Of a stretch of 64,000 bases of DNA, positions 53,336 to 63,020 are shown piece by piece; the first letter of the stretch is position 1; every line of letters starts with the position of its first letter. The position numbers and the translations under genes were made by a program. The notes below the pieces were generated by a model that made no database searches, had not been told where the DNA came from, and saw only the letters and a list, made by a program, of their open reading frames with translations. The stretch is taken from contig CBDFIW010000003.1 in the NCBI GenBank assembly GCA_965248255.1, forward strand, positions 1,674,001 to 1,738,000. Reading direction: 5' to 3'. The DNA comes from JAKZVK01 sp965248255 (GTDB lineage Bacteria > Acidobacteriota > Terriglobia > Bryobacterales > UBA6623).

Positions 53336-54409
53336 AGTCAGTCAAAACAAAGAGAAGACTGTTTCCAGAAGGCCGTGATCAAACGCGGTTTGCGGTACAT
53401 GCGGCGGAGTGCCTTGCGGGCCCGCTCGTTCAGCTCGCCGTAGTCTTTCGGACAGACGTTCGGCAACTCGTGCTGCTTCCAGTAAGCCCAGATGTATTCC
53501 ACCGGATTCAACTCCGGCGCATAGGGTGGCAAGTACTCGGTTGCGATGTGGCCTTCGGAGAGTTCGATGAACTCTTGCACCAGGCGGCTACGGTGCGCCG
53601 GCAGCCGATCCCAGACGATCAGCAGCGGGCGATCGATATGACGTACCAACGCCTTGAGAAAGTCGATCACTTGCTCTTTGCCGATCGCACCGGGATAGAG
53701 CCGGAAGTAGAAGTTACGCAGCGTCAGCTCCGCCGAGACGGAAAGCTTCTCCCAGTTGAAGTTAAACTGCAGCACCGGTGTTTGGCCACGTGGCGCCCAG
53801 GTGCGGCAGCGATGCGGCTTCTGACTCAATCCGCTTTCGTCGATGAAGACGAGCGTACGGCCTTCGTTTTGGGCTTTTTTTTAATGCGCTTCCAGGTCTT
53901 GCGCTTCCAGGTGCGGATCCGCTCTTCGTTGCGCTCGCGCGCCTTTCCGGCCGGGCGTTGCGGGCTCCAGTCGAGCGCTCGCAGGATCTTCCAGGCGTGG
54001 CCTGCGTGGTATGCGACCCCGAACTCGTCTCCGGTCAGCCGAGCCACCCGCGGACAGCTCCACAGGGGCGTTGGGAAGCCGTGGGCTTCCGGGCCTTCCA
54101 GCAGCAGCGACGTCAGGCGTTCGCGTTGTGCGGCATCGAGGAGCGGCTTGCGTCCGGCGCGCCCGGCCTGGCGGAGTCCGGCCGCACCCTGCTCGCGGTA
54201 TTGCCGCCGCCACTCACTGACGGTTTGGCGAGCGACGTTCAGCCGTCTCGCCGTCTCGGACTGATTGTGGCCTTGGTGGAGCAGCCGCATCGCTTCGAAA
54301 CGGCGCTTCTCCAGCGCCTTGAAATCCCGCTTCACACCTTTGGGGTTGCCCATACATATATAGATGCTCCACACTGTCAAAAGGTGTCATAATAATTTGC
54401 GGGATTCAA
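53316..54409 (-). mobile_element. IS630-family insertion sequence, copy 3 (1,094 bp)
   Basis: Ends as in copy 1; TA at 53314-53315 repeated at 54410-54411. Distinct substitutions: the right subterminal sequence reads AAAAGGTGTC where others have AAAAAGTGTC. Confidence 0.92.
53338..54353 (-). CDS. IS630 transposase with -1 frameshift (copy 3)
   Basis: Frame A from ATG 54353, slippery run at 53875-53882, frame B to 53338. Differences from copies 2 and 4: Glu for Gly in SAELTLRN and Ile for Thr in EQVIDFLK. Catalytic motifs intact. Confidence 0.87.
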
Positions 54410-54411
54410 TA

Positions 54412-54791
54412 GTTGAGCGCGCTCTCTCGATCGACGAGCGGCTTATCACGGTCTTGTTGTCCTGTTTCGCTTTGTCGAGCGAAAGCGACGAAGCAGTCTT
54501 CCGTCCCTGTGGTTCCATCTCACCGTTGTGACGACGCTGTTCGGTTTCCGAGACTGACAAGCGTGGCGATTGCCGCGTTGGCAACCATGGCCCTATCGGA
54601 GACTCGTGGCCTATTGCTTTCTTGGGTTATCCGAGGAGGCATAGGGTGTTTACAGAGACTCGGTGCTCAAGGCACACAGGGCCTATCTAGCCGATCGATG
54701 CTCTCCCTCGAACCCGAGCGTCTCAAGAACCCAATGGGCGCCGCCGCGGAGATGATTCCTGCGGACGGAGCGGACTCTCTGCCAGAGACGC
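54412..54791. other. Noncoding DNA between IS630 copy 3 and IS110, probably IS110 end
   Basis: 380 bases with no supported gene. Lies downstream of the minus-strand IS110 transposase, where elements of some IS110 groups keep their noncoding RNA end. A short stem TTTCGCTTTGTCGAGCGAAA (54466-54485) is the only clear fold. Confidence 0.4.
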
Positions 54792-55859
54792 TCAAGCTGC
54801 TTGTTGTTTCAGATGTTCAGCGTCGAAATGTACTCCTTTCTTCCAGACGATCAACGTGATCGTGGCAATCTTGCGCGCCAGGGTAAGACGAGCCATCGAA
54901 GGCTTCATTCCCTTGGCAAGCAAAGCTTCGTAAAACTGGTGGGCGGGCCCAGCAGGACCGCTGGCTCTCGTGGCTGCGCTCTTGAGGATCGACTTGAGAT
55001 CATGGTTATGGTCTTTGTTCAGGCCGCGCAGGGCCACTCGCTCCTTGATGCGTTGTAGCTGACCTTCCACGTAGCGGTATTCCGCGCTGCTGCGCGTCTC
55101 TAACGCCAGACCGCTGTAGGCCCACAGTTGCCGCTTGCTGCGAAACCGGTGGGGTGTCTGCATCAGCGCCATCAAGAGAGTCGCCCGGATCGGACCGATA
55201 CCGGGAATCTGGCGTAGCAATTTCGTCGCACTATGCTTCCGGCTCTCGGTTAATAGATCTCGCCGCACTGCTTGGCGTAAAGCCTGCAGCCCGTCGAGAT
55301 GTTGGTAGAAGAACTCGGCACGCCGGCGCACGCCGGCTTCCGTGATCTTGCTCAACCATTCCGACCGATGTCGCGGTGCGTAGACTTGTGTACCGGCGCA
55401 AGGAATGGCCCAGCTTCGGTACAGCGCCTTGAGCCGATTCATCACTCGCGTGAGGTCTTTGCTGATCGTCAGGTAACTGCGCGAGAGTTCCCTCAACGTT
55501 CGGATGCCGTTTTCTCCGTGGTAGACCGCCGAGAGCGATCCATTGCGCAGCAGTTCGGCCAGCTTTCGCGCATCGATCCGGTCGCTCTTGTTGCCGGACT
55601 TCAGCAAAGCGTTCTTCCGCGGATTGCACACCGTAACCTTCGTGACACGAGGCTTGAGCAGCTCGTAGAGCCAGGCCGCCCAGGTCCCTTCTTCAAATGT
55701 GACATGCAAACTTCCGCGCAGCCCTTCGACAAACTGCACAATGGTGGCCGCTTTCGTTTCCAGAATGGACTCCATCACCAGCTTGCCGGAGGAGTTCATC
55801 ACGGCGATCGAAATCGTTTCCTTGTGAACGTCCATGCCGATATACTTCGTACTATCCAT
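54792..55859 (-). CDS. IS110-family transposase (second type)
   Basis: 355 aa from ATG 55859, with AAGGAG about eight bases upstream; a longer reading from 55892 lacks one. MDSTKYIGMDVHKETISIAV, VTFEEGTWAAWL and GNKSDRIDARKLAELL give the DEDD domain. RQIPGIGPIRATLLMALMQT, then YSGLALETRSSAEYRY and the long LNKDHNHDLKSILKSAATRA form the Tnp20 part. Lies between two inverted IS630 copies. Not closely related to the IS110 at 33399. Confidence 0.9.
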   Translation of the reverse strand: MDSTKYIGMDVHKETISIAVMNSSGKLVMESILETKAATIVQFVEGLRGSLHVTFEEGTWAAWLYELLKPRVTKVTVCNPRKNALLKSGNKSDRIDARKLAELLRNGSLSAVYHGENGIRTLRELSRSYLTISKDLTRVMNRLKALYRSWAIPCAGTQVYAPRHRSEWLSKITEAGVRRRAEFFYQHLDGLQALRQAVRRDLLTESRKHSATKLLRQIPGIGPIRATLLMALMQTPHRFRSKRQLWAYSGLALETRSSAEYRYVEGQLQRIKERVALRGLNKDHNHDLKSILKSAATRASGPAGPAHQFYEALLAKGMKPSMARLTLARKIATITLIVWKKGVHFDAEHLKQQAA

Positions 55860-56027
55860 GAGGGTGCTCCTTTCTGTAGGGACGAGAGTCAACGCTCAAA
55901 CCGTACCTCAAAAGGGCGCCCTTTTATAATGCGTGTATAGCCATGACGCCACGCCGCTCACTTCGGTCCGTCGGCTAACCGCCCCCACGATACGCCGAGC
56001 CTGCTTTTCGTAACCCGTTGTGGCCTA
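55860..56027. other. IS110 5' flank with perfect 16-bp palindrome
   Basis: AAAAGGGC-GCCCTTTT at 55910-55925 is a perfect palindrome that can fold as a short hairpin ending in T4, followed by TATAAT (55925-55930). It may be a promoter/terminator pair or part of the element's noncoding RNA. Confidence 0.45.
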
Positions 56028-57121
56028 TTGAATCCCGCAAATTATTATGACACTTTTTGACAGTGTGGAGCATCTATATATGTATGGGCAACCCCAAAGG
56101 TGTGAAGCGGGATTTCAAGGCGCTGGAGAAGCGCCGTTTCGAAGCGATGCGGCTGCTCCACCAAGGCCACAATCAGTCCGAGACGGCGAGACGGCTGAAC
56201 GTCGCTCGCCAAACCGTCAGTGAGTGGCGGCGGCAATACCGCGAGCAGGGTGCGGCCGGACTCCGCCAGGCCGGGCGCGCCGGACGCAAGCCGCTCCTCG
56301 ATGCCGCACAACGCGAACGCCTGACGTCGCTGCTGCTGGAAGGCCCGGAAGCCCACGGCTTCCCAACGCCCCTGTGGAGCTGTCCGCGGGTGGCTCGGCT
56401 GACCGGAGACGAGTTCGGGGTCGCATACCACGCAGGCCACGCCTGGAAGATCCTGCGAGCGCTCGACTGGAGCCCGCAACGCCCGGCCGGAAAGGCGCGC
56501 GAGCGCAACGAAGAGCGGATCCGCACCTGGAAGCGCAAGACCTGGAAGCGCATTAAAAAAAAGCCCAAAACGAAGGCCGTACGCTCGTCTTCATCGACGA
56601 AAGCGGATTGAGTCAGAAGCCGCATCGCTGCCGCACCTGGGCGCCACGTGGCCAAACACCGGTGCTGCAGTTTAACTTCAACTGGGAGAAGCTTTCCGTC
56701 TCGGCGGGGCTGACGCTGCGTAACTTCTACTTCCGGCTCTATCCCGGTGCGATCGGCAAAGAGCAAGTGACCGACTTTCTCAAGGCGTTGGTACGTCATA
56801 TCGATCGCCCGCTGCTGATCGTCTGGGATCGGCTGCCGGCGCACCGTAGCCGCCTGGTGCAAGAGTTCATCGAACTCTCCGAAGGCCACATCGCAACCGA
56901 GTACTTGCCACCCTATGCGCCGGAGTTGAATCCGGTGGAATACATCTGGGCTTACTGGAAGCAGCACGAGTTGCCGAACGTCTGTCCGAAAGACTACGGC
57001 GAGCTGAACGAGCGGGCCCGCAAGGCACTCCGCCGCATGTACCGCAAACCGCGTTTGATCACGGCCTTCTGGAAACAGTCTTCTCTTTGTTTTGACTGAC
57101 TCTATATTATGCGGGAGTCAA
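56028..57121 (+). mobile_element. IS630-family insertion sequence, copy 4 (1,094 bp), inverted
   Basis: Same element on the opposite strand to copies 1-3. TA at 56026-56027 repeated at 57122-57123. Together with copy 3 it brackets a 1.6-kb segment with IS110. Its right end touches the second dispersed repeat. Confidence 0.92.
56084..57099 (+). CDS. IS630 transposase with -1 frameshift (copy 4)
   Basis: ATG 56084 (MGNPKGVKRDF), frame A to 56611; frame B 56608-57099. A8 run at 56555-56562 followed by GCCC; the last zero-frame codon before the slip is AAG at 56561-56563, and the -1 frame resumes with GCC. Intact catalytic motifs. Confidence 0.88.
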
Positions 57122-57131
57122 TAGGGTTATC

Positions 57132-57480
57132 GCCGTTCACAGATTTTAAAAAACAATTTCCCCCATCCTTTCAATCACTTACCTCCGCAACCGCCTCTCC
57201 ACTCCATGATCGGCCCTTACACTAGAAGCGAAGAAAGCGAACGGGTGATCCGTCGCCCCAACAGGACAGCAGGTGGAACACCACAATTCCAAATCCTGGT
57301 CACCGATGCGCACGGGTGCTGCACGAGATGACTCATGAATAACGAATCCATAGGCGCCTCTGTGGAAAGAGGTCAAAGGAGGCCAGGGGTGGCCAAGGGC
57401 GGCCAAGCAACCGACACAGTCGAACCGTCCACCGGCGAGGAACCCTCCCTCACGCCGTCCCAGCAACTGGTGCTGCCCGC
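57132..57480 (+). repeat. Dispersed repeat with remnant HTH gene, copy B
   Basis: Partner of 26174-26495. The coding-like part (ATG 57335, MNNESIGASVERGQRRPG) continues PSLTPSQQLVLPALLTCPAV, which is the typical start of a helix-turn-helix terminase-small-subunit-like or regulator gene; the text then breaks into VRNSRSCS. Both copies thus hold the same truncated gene. Between 57481 and 57632 there is no further gene. Confidence 0.6.
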
Positions 57481-57632
57481 GTTGCTCACCTGCCCCGCCG
57501 TGAGGAATTCGAGGAGTTGTAGTGTCCACGTGCCGAAGGGGGCTCCTGGAGGCCAAAATCTCGATTTCTATCAATCTTCGATTGAACCTTTCGCGGGACG
57601 GTCTCGTTTAGTAGGGTAAGGGGCGAGAGACG

Positions 57633-58295
57633 ATGGCCATGACAGGGGAGGCGACGCTGCCTTGGGGGGCGCCCTGGGGGCGTCCCAGTGCCGATAGCGC
57701 AGTGTCGGAGCAGATCGCCCGTGAGCAGATCGAGCGGGACGCGGGCCTGGTCGAGAAGTGCCTCCACGGCGACAACGGCGCCTGGGGGGAGCTGGTCCGC
57801 GCGCATACGCGGATCGTGTACGGCACCTGCCACCGCTTCACCGGCAATCCCGACGACGCGCGTGAGCTGACCCAAGAGGTCTTCCTGCGGGTTTTTCGGG
57901 CGCTCGACCGCTACGACGGCCGCTGCGGGTCGTTCCGTACTTGGCTGATGCGCCTCACCCGCAACCTGCTCATCGATCACTACCGCAAGAACCGCAAGCA
58001 CAGCCGCCTCGAGTCGATCGAAGACCAGCACGCCACGCCGAAGGACCGCTCATTGGTCGGGGGCCGTGCCGACTATGCTCTCGTCCGCCGCGAAACGGGC
58101 GAGTTGCTCAGAACGGCTCTGGCGCGCCTGTCGATGGAACTGCGGGAGGCAGTGATCCTCAGAGACTTGCAGGAGATGAAGTACCAGGAAATCGCCGACG
58201 TCCTCGAGGTGCCCCAGGGGACCGTCAAGTCGCGCATCAACCGCGGACGGCGCGAGCTGGCGAGGCAACTCCGGGCCATGGGGGTGCGGCCATGA
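57633..58295 (+). CDS. ECF-type RNA polymerase sigma factor
   Basis: 220 aa. Region 2: LVEKCLHGDNGAWGELVRAH, then DARELTQEVFLRVFRALDRY and FRTWLMRLTRNLLIDHYRKN. Region 4: ALARLSMELREAVILRDLQE, YQEIADVLEVPQGTVKSRIN. An N-terminal 40-residue extension precedes region 2. The anti-sigma gene starts at 58292 and overlaps its stop (ATGA). Typical of envelope-stress sigma factors held by a membrane anti-sigma. Confidence 0.92.
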   Translation: MAMTGEATLPWGAPWGRPSADSAVSEQIAREQIERDAGLVEKCLHGDNGAWGELVRAHTRIVYGTCHRFTGNPDDARELTQEVFLRVFRALDRYDGRCGSFRTWLMRLTRNLLIDHYRKNRKHSRLESIEDQHATPKDRSLVGGRADYALVRRETGELLRTALARLSMELREAVILRDLQEMKYQEIADVLEVPQGTVKSRINRGRRELARQLRAMGVRP

Positions 58296-58879
58296 GATGC
58301 GCAAGCGTCGACAGCCGCATCTGCGACTACCTCGACGGGACGATCTCCCACGAAGAGCGGCAGCAGTTTGATGAGCACATCAGCCACTGCCAAGGCTGTG
58401 CTGAAACGCTGGCCGACGCCGAGCTGGCGTTGCAGTGGGTGCACGACTCGCCTCGTGTCGAGCCCCCGGAGGAGTTGGTCAGCGAGATTCTCAAGACGGT
58501 GGGACCGGCTCGGGCTCCGGGCGTGTTGGTTGCCGCAGGAGCCGCCGCTGGGTCGCGAGGCTTCGGCGGCTTCCGCCTACTTATTCAACCTCTGTTCGAG
58601 CCTCGTTTTGCGATGAGCATGGCGTTGGCTTTGGTTTCCTTCTCGATCCTGACACTCTCGGTTCACAGAACGGTAGAGCGGTGGAAGGCCGAAGGGACGC
58701 ATCCGTTGAGCCAGGTCGCCCAGGCGAGCCGGGAGATCGATCGCCTGTGGAGCCAGAGCACGGCGTTCGTGCGCGAGAATCTGCCGCGGATCACGACGCC
58801 GACGCAAGAAGAGAACCGGCCGGGTCAGAACGAGAAGGCCGAGACTCCTACCGGAGTGAAACCGCCGGCACAGGAGTGA
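58292..58879 (+). CDS. Anti-sigma factor with zinc-finger (HC2) domain
   Basis: 195 aa, ATG overlapping the sigma stop. SRICDYLDGTISHEERQQFD leads to HISHCQGCAE: the H-x3-C-x2-C zinc-anti-sigma motif. A membrane helix (FAMSMALALVSFSILTLSVH) lies near residue 110, and a hydrophilic, disordered C-terminal part (TTPTQEENRPGQNEKAETPT) is periplasmic. It would hold the sigma factor until a signal triggers release. Confidence 0.88.
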   Translation: MRCASVDSRICDYLDGTISHEERQQFDEHISHCQGCAETLADAELALQWVHDSPRVEPPEELVSEILKTVGPARAPGVLVAAGAAAGSRGFGGFRLLIQPLFEPRFAMSMALALVSFSILTLSVHRTVERWKAEGTHPLSQVAQASREIDRLWSQSTAFVRENLPRITTPTQEENRPGQNEKAETPTGVKPPAQE

Positions 58880-58938
58880 GCCAGGCGCGAAATCACCCCC
58901 GGCCAGCGTCTCCATAGCTGACCATGACCTAGGAAATC

Positions 58939-59724
58939 ATGCACTGCGCCATCCATCAAGAACTAGCTGCCGTCGCGTTCTGCCGCGAGTGCGGACGAGG
59001 TGTGTGTGTAACGTGCCGGCGAGAGACGCAGGGCATCGTTTACTGCGAGGATTGTTGGACCGGGCTGTACGGAGCCGAGCCGGAAGCGGTGTTGGCCGGC
59101 GCCCAGGCCGGTGAGGCCCCCGAGGCAGCCTACGGGATCGAGCCGGGCGGTGCGAACCCAATCGATTCCAGCGGTCCGCCACAGCCGACTCCGCCGAATC
59201 GAGACGCCGCAGCGAACGAGGCCCCTTCGCCGCCCCTGGCCTTCATCCTGGGCCTGATACCGGGAGTGGGAGCCGTCTACAACGGACAGTACCCCAAGGC
59301 GGTTCTACAAGTGTTGATCTTTGGCGGCCTGATAGGCCTGCTCGATTCGAGCCGCGGCGGCGGGCTGAAGGCGCTGCTGGTGCCGTCGATGATTCTGTTC
59401 CTTTTCTACATGCCTCTCGACTCGCTGCGAACCGCCCGTGCGTTGCGCCGCGGCGACACCGTGAATGAGTTTTCCGGGCTGTTTTCCTTGCGGGGCCTTG
59501 CGAGGAGTTCGCCGGCGGCGGGTATCGCGTTTATCGTCGCCGGTATTGTGTTCTTGCTGCTCTCACTCGGCTACTGGGATGTGCGCGACATCGTGCCCTT
59601 CTGGCCCGCCATCTTGATCGCGCTCGGCGTCTACATGGTTTACGAGCGAATCATTAGCAGGAAGAACGAGGAAGAGGCGACCGCACAGATGTACGACGAG
59701 CCCAGCACCGAGCCGCACCCATGA
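58939..59724 (+). CDS. B-box zinc-finger membrane protein
   Basis: 261 aa. Residues 1-45 carry MHCAIHQELAAVAFCRECGR, then CVTCRRETQGIVYCEDCW: a B-box-like double zinc site. A Pro/Ala linker leads to about four membrane helices (AFILGLIPGVGAVYNGQYPK, AVLQVLIFGGLIGLLDS, GIAFIVAGIVFLLLSLGYWD, IVPFWPAILIALGVYMVYER), a TM2/LiaI-like layout. In Acidobacteriota this gene often follows sigma/anti-sigma pairs, as I recall. Sixty bases after the anti-sigma gene, same strand; probably the same operon. Role likely membrane stress response. Confidence 0.82.
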   Translation: MHCAIHQELAAVAFCRECGRGVCVTCRRETQGIVYCEDCWTGLYGAEPEAVLAGAQAGEAPEAAYGIEPGGANPIDSSGPPQPTPPNRDAAANEAPSPPLAFILGLIPGVGAVYNGQYPKAVLQVLIFGGLIGLLDSSRGGGLKALLVPSMILFLFYMPLDSLRTARALRRGDTVNEFSGLFSLRGLARSSPAAGIAFIVAGIVFLLLSLGYWDVRDIVPFWPAILIALGVYMVYERIISRKNEEEATAQMYDEPSTEPHP

Positions 59725-59891
59725 CGGGCCGTGACGAACCCCTTGGCTCTGAGTGTCGGTAGGCGAGGACCACGTTGCGGTCAAGACGGCTGTCGGCAGG
59801 AACCACGGCCTTAGGGCGCGGGCTTAATCTGACCGCGGACCTCGCCGTCTGGGAACGCCTCAGAGTGCAATAGGACGTACGCCAGCCCGTC

Positions 59892-61895
59892 TCAAAGCGC
59901 GGCGAGCACGGCGCCGATCGGGATCTCCGTGGGCAGATCCGCCGGGGTGAATCCAAAGTCGATCCGGTTGCCCAGTCCGGCCTGGGTGGAGAAAAATTGG
60001 TCTCCGTTCTCTCCAGCGGCACCGAGGTTCATCGAGAGGCCGGTCGGAACGAGATTGTGGGTGCAGATGCCGTTGAGTCCGGCATCATTCGCCGCGAAGG
60101 TACAGTTCGCTTGGGTGAGAGCGCCCGTAGGTGGCGCCACCTGATCGCCGGTCGCGGTCGCCGACAGATTGAGGGGAGGCTCAGTAAACTCGCGTTGCCA
60201 TACCACCTGGTCGAACGTCAGCCACAGATCGACGGTGCCATTGACGGCAGGCACACGGGTCGAGTCGGCCGGAAACCACCGGATGCTTTGCATGCCGGTG
60301 AACGGTCCCGCCGAAGGCATGTTGGCCATTACTTCCATCGGAATCGAGTATTCGGCCGGGCCGGGCTGCAGCTCAAAGTTGCAAACGTAGCCGGCCACCA
60401 GCGACTGGCCGATGGGGGACTCGAAGTTCGCTTGTCCGGCGAGTTCCAGGACCGTGTTTGGGGGCGCGGTCGCAGGGGCTTCCAAGTTAAGAGTCAACGG
60501 CGGCTGACCGCCATTGGAGTGGTAGTCCCTCCACGCATCGAACCATGCATCGGCGGACCCGGGCGCGGCGAAGTTTTCATCGAATGCAGCGGTCAGGAGA
60601 GTGGCGTTGCGTTGAAACCCGGCCGGAACCGTGGCCGCTTGCCCGTCGACAATGAGGTCCCCGTCCTGATCGCCAACCTCGTAAGGGTCGTTCAAGGGGT
60701 CAGGGAGAATGAGCGGCGCCACGGGGTTCGCGGCAAGATCCAGGGTCGTCGTGGCATCCCCGGCGGGAAAACGGACGTCGATGTCACCGGCGGCCGGAAT
60801 CTGAATCGGCGCGAACGGATTATCAAGCAACTCGGCCAGGGTCCAGAACGAGGCACACACATCCTGGGGGAAGGGGATCCCCACCCGGGAATGCTGAAAG
60901 GCGGTCGTGTTCGTGAACGCGGCCGCAGCGAAGGTTAGAGGAGCCTGCGCGGTCCCCTTTGAAACGCCCAATGCCCCAGCCGCGCCGACGGGTTCGGCGC
61001 TGAGAAACACAGCGCTAAGAAGTACCGTTCCAACCGTGAGTGCTCCTTGCTGATTGAGCTGATCGATTTCGTTGGACAGGAAGCCCTGGGCATCTGAGCA
61101 CGTGGTTCCTTGCGAGGAAATCGATATCGAGGTGTAGTTGCTACGCGTCACACCGGCCCACATGACAAACGGGACGAAGCAGCCTTCAGCGACGTCCGCC
61201 GGGATCTCGAAATTGAGCTGGTCGACGCCTCCGAAACCGCTGGGTCCGGCGTAGAAGACCGTCGCCTGCTTTCCTCCCACGACCACATGTAGATCCAACG
61301 TGTCTTTCAGGTCCTGAACCATCGGCTGTGCATCGGAGTTTCGAGCCCCCAGGCCCGTGATCCAGGCAACGACGATCTGTCCCGGCGCGAAAGAGTTGAC
61401 GACGGTGTTGACGGTGAAGGCGAGGTCGGTGACGATGGCCGGCCCACGGCCGTCGGCGCGCAGGCCGTAGATCCCGATGTTGTGCTCGACGACGAGAATG
61501 GTACTGGGCTCGCTCGTCTCCCCGTTGAAGGTGACGGTGAGGGTCCCTTCCCCGAGCGGCGTATCGGAAGGCAGCACGGCGGCCAGTTGTCCGGACGACG
61601 TGTACACCATCAGGCAGTCCACCGTTACACTCTCGACGGTTACTTGAACCGACGTTCCGACAAGCTCCGTCGTCAGCGGGAACACGCTGGCGGAAACCAG
61701 TACGGCCGGCCCCATATCCACGCCGAAGACGACGAACAATGAGCCCCGGGCGACGCCGTATTGCGGCAGGCCCGGCACCATGAGACTGCCGGAGTTGACG
61801 CCCGGACTGATGATGGGCACAGCTAGGCATGGTAGCCCGGTAAGACAGAACGCGAGCAGAAGGTACGAGACTCGACGTGCGGTTGCGAATTGCAC
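59892..61895 (-). CDS. Secreted TIGR03437-type protein
   Basis: 667 aa from GTG 61895, with GGAGG seven bases upstream; the upstream in-frame ATG gives an unlikely signal. Signal peptide VQFATARRVSYLLLAFCLTG...LAVP. The N-terminal 300 residues hold TIGR03437-type units (ARGSLFVVFGVDMGPAVLVS, SSGQLAAVLPSDTPLGEGTL, VVAWITGLGARNSDAQPMVQ, VDQLNFEIPADVAEGC). The C-terminal half is strand-rich, with DPYEVGDQDGDLIVDGQAAT (calcium-loop-like) and no catalytic motif. Probably a cell-surface or secreted binding protein. Confidence 0.82.
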   Translation of the reverse strand: MQFATARRVSYLLLAFCLTGLPCLAVPIISPGVNSGSLMVPGLPQYGVARGSLFVVFGVDMGPAVLVSASVFPLTTELVGTSVQVTVESVTVDCLMVYTSSGQLAAVLPSDTPLGEGTLTVTFNGETSEPSTILVVEHNIGIYGLRADGRGPAIVTDLAFTVNTVVNSFAPGQIVVAWITGLGARNSDAQPMVQDLKDTLDLHVVVGGKQATVFYAGPSGFGGVDQLNFEIPADVAEGCFVPFVMWAGVTRSNYTSISISSQGTTCSDAQGFLSNEIDQLNQQGALTVGTVLLSAVFLSAEPVGAAGALGVSKGTAQAPLTFAAAAFTNTTAFQHSRVGIPFPQDVCASFWTLAELLDNPFAPIQIPAAGDIDVRFPAGDATTTLDLAANPVAPLILPDPLNDPYEVGDQDGDLIVDGQAATVPAGFQRNATLLTAAFDENFAAPGSADAWFDAWRDYHSNGGQPPLTLNLEAPATAPPNTVLELAGQANFESPIGQSLVAGYVCNFELQPGPAEYSIPMEVMANMPSAGPFTGMQSIRWFPADSTRVPAVNGTVDLWLTFDQVVWQREFTEPPLNLSATATGDQVAPPTGALTQANCTFAANDAGLNGICTHNLVPTGLSMNLGAAGENGDQFFSTQAGLGNRIDFGFTPADLPTEIPIGAVLAAL

Positions 61896-62075
61896 AGCAG
61901 GGCCTCCGGAAAAGGGAAACGGATCAGCTACCGAAATGCTGTCGTCCGTATTATGAGCGCTTCTCGGCCTCTTCACAATGGCGTGCCGACAGGCACACGA
62001 GCGAACCCCCGGGGGCCCGAATCCTTCGAAGACGCTCAATCTCGCACCGCGATGGTTCCTGCTACATTGTGACGA

Positions 62076-62618
62076 TTGCCGACACCCAGCTCACCGAGGA
62101 TCCTTGACGTTGGATGCGGCCGCAACAAGCAGCCGGGTGCCATTGGAATCGACCACAACCGCGATACCGACGCGGACGTGATCTGCGATATCGACTGCGG
62201 CCGATTGCCCTTTCACGACGACGTCTTCGACGAAGTCCGGCTGATTCACGTGGTCGAGCATGTCGCCGATGTGATCGCGACGGTGGACGAGGTGCACCGT
62301 ATCAGCCGGGCCGGCGGCCAAGTCGTTATCGAGACGCCTCACTACACCGACTTCAGCTCATTCTGCGACCCGACCCATCGATGGCACCTGAACTCGTACT
62401 CCTTCCGTAACTTCACCGAAGACCGCGACTATAGCTACTACGGCCGGCAAAGGCTGGGCGAGCGCCGTGTTCAAGTGAAGCTACTAAGGCTGTGGAAACT
62501 GTTGGGCTTTCAACTCGCCATCAACTACTCGTCCGCGTTCCGCAAGTTTTGGGAGTACTACCTCTGCTTCGTGATCCGCGGCAAAGCGGTCGTATTTGAG
62601 TTCGAAGTGCTGAAGTGA
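62076..62618 (+). CDS. Class I SAM-dependent methyltransferase
   Basis: 180 aa, TTG start in-frame; no better start is seen. Motif I ILDVGCGRNKQPGAIGIDHN, motif II/III area DIDCGRLPFHDDVFDEVRLI, HVVEHVADVIATVDEVHRIS as the usual post-motif helix, and RAGGQVVIETPHYTDFSSFC. Small-molecule or glycan methyltransferase of the Methyltransf_11 type; ETPHYTDFSSFCDPTHRWHL recalls polysaccharide-cluster members. Alone between a secreted protein and the PD40 gene, so substrate unknown. Confidence 0.85.
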   Translation: MPTPSSPRILDVGCGRNKQPGAIGIDHNRDTDADVICDIDCGRLPFHDDVFDEVRLIHVVEHVADVIATVDEVHRISRAGGQVVIETPHYTDFSSFCDPTHRWHLNSYSFRNFTEDRDYSYYGRQRLGERRVQVKLLRLWKLLGFQLAINYSSAFRKFWEYYLCFVIRGKAVVFEFEVLK

Positions 62619-63020
62619 AGACGGGCGCCACTTGCGTCCGTCCATGTCCGAGGTGGCCCCTGCCGCTCGTCAAGCCTCTTGGTATTCCCGACAGCAGGTC
62701 TGGAAGCAGAGATTGTGCCACCACTCGATGAGAGGGGCCGCGCACCGGAATCCGCGTATGCAGGCGAAGGCTCCGGGCACACGATCGTCGCTCGGGAGGC
62801 CCAGCGTGGCAGAAAGAATGAAAAAGAAGAGGCTTCCAGTGGTGATGATGAGTGACTCGGCAAGCAGTTGCCGAAGCCCGATGGGCCGGCTGATCCGAAT
62901 GGTTGTTGGGAATCTTGGTTTCACTCGCCGGTGCTCATTTCAGGGAGAAAATTTCGATCGATCAAAGTTCTTGCCCAAACCTGCCTACCGTGAAAACCAC
63001 CCGTCCTCCGCTACGAAGCT
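62619..63020. other. No supported gene
   Basis: About 400 bases. A minus-strand frame gives a hydrophobic then Cys-rich text (LIITTGSLFFFILSATLGLP, RGFRCAAPLIEWWHNLCFQT), and plus-strand frames are also open, but none has a start site or family. Possibly a decayed gene. Confidence 0.35.

Noticed and set aside
59997..60938. 313-codon plus-strand frame
   Set aside because: Antisense to the secreted TIGR03437 protein; Arg/Gly-rich shadow text.
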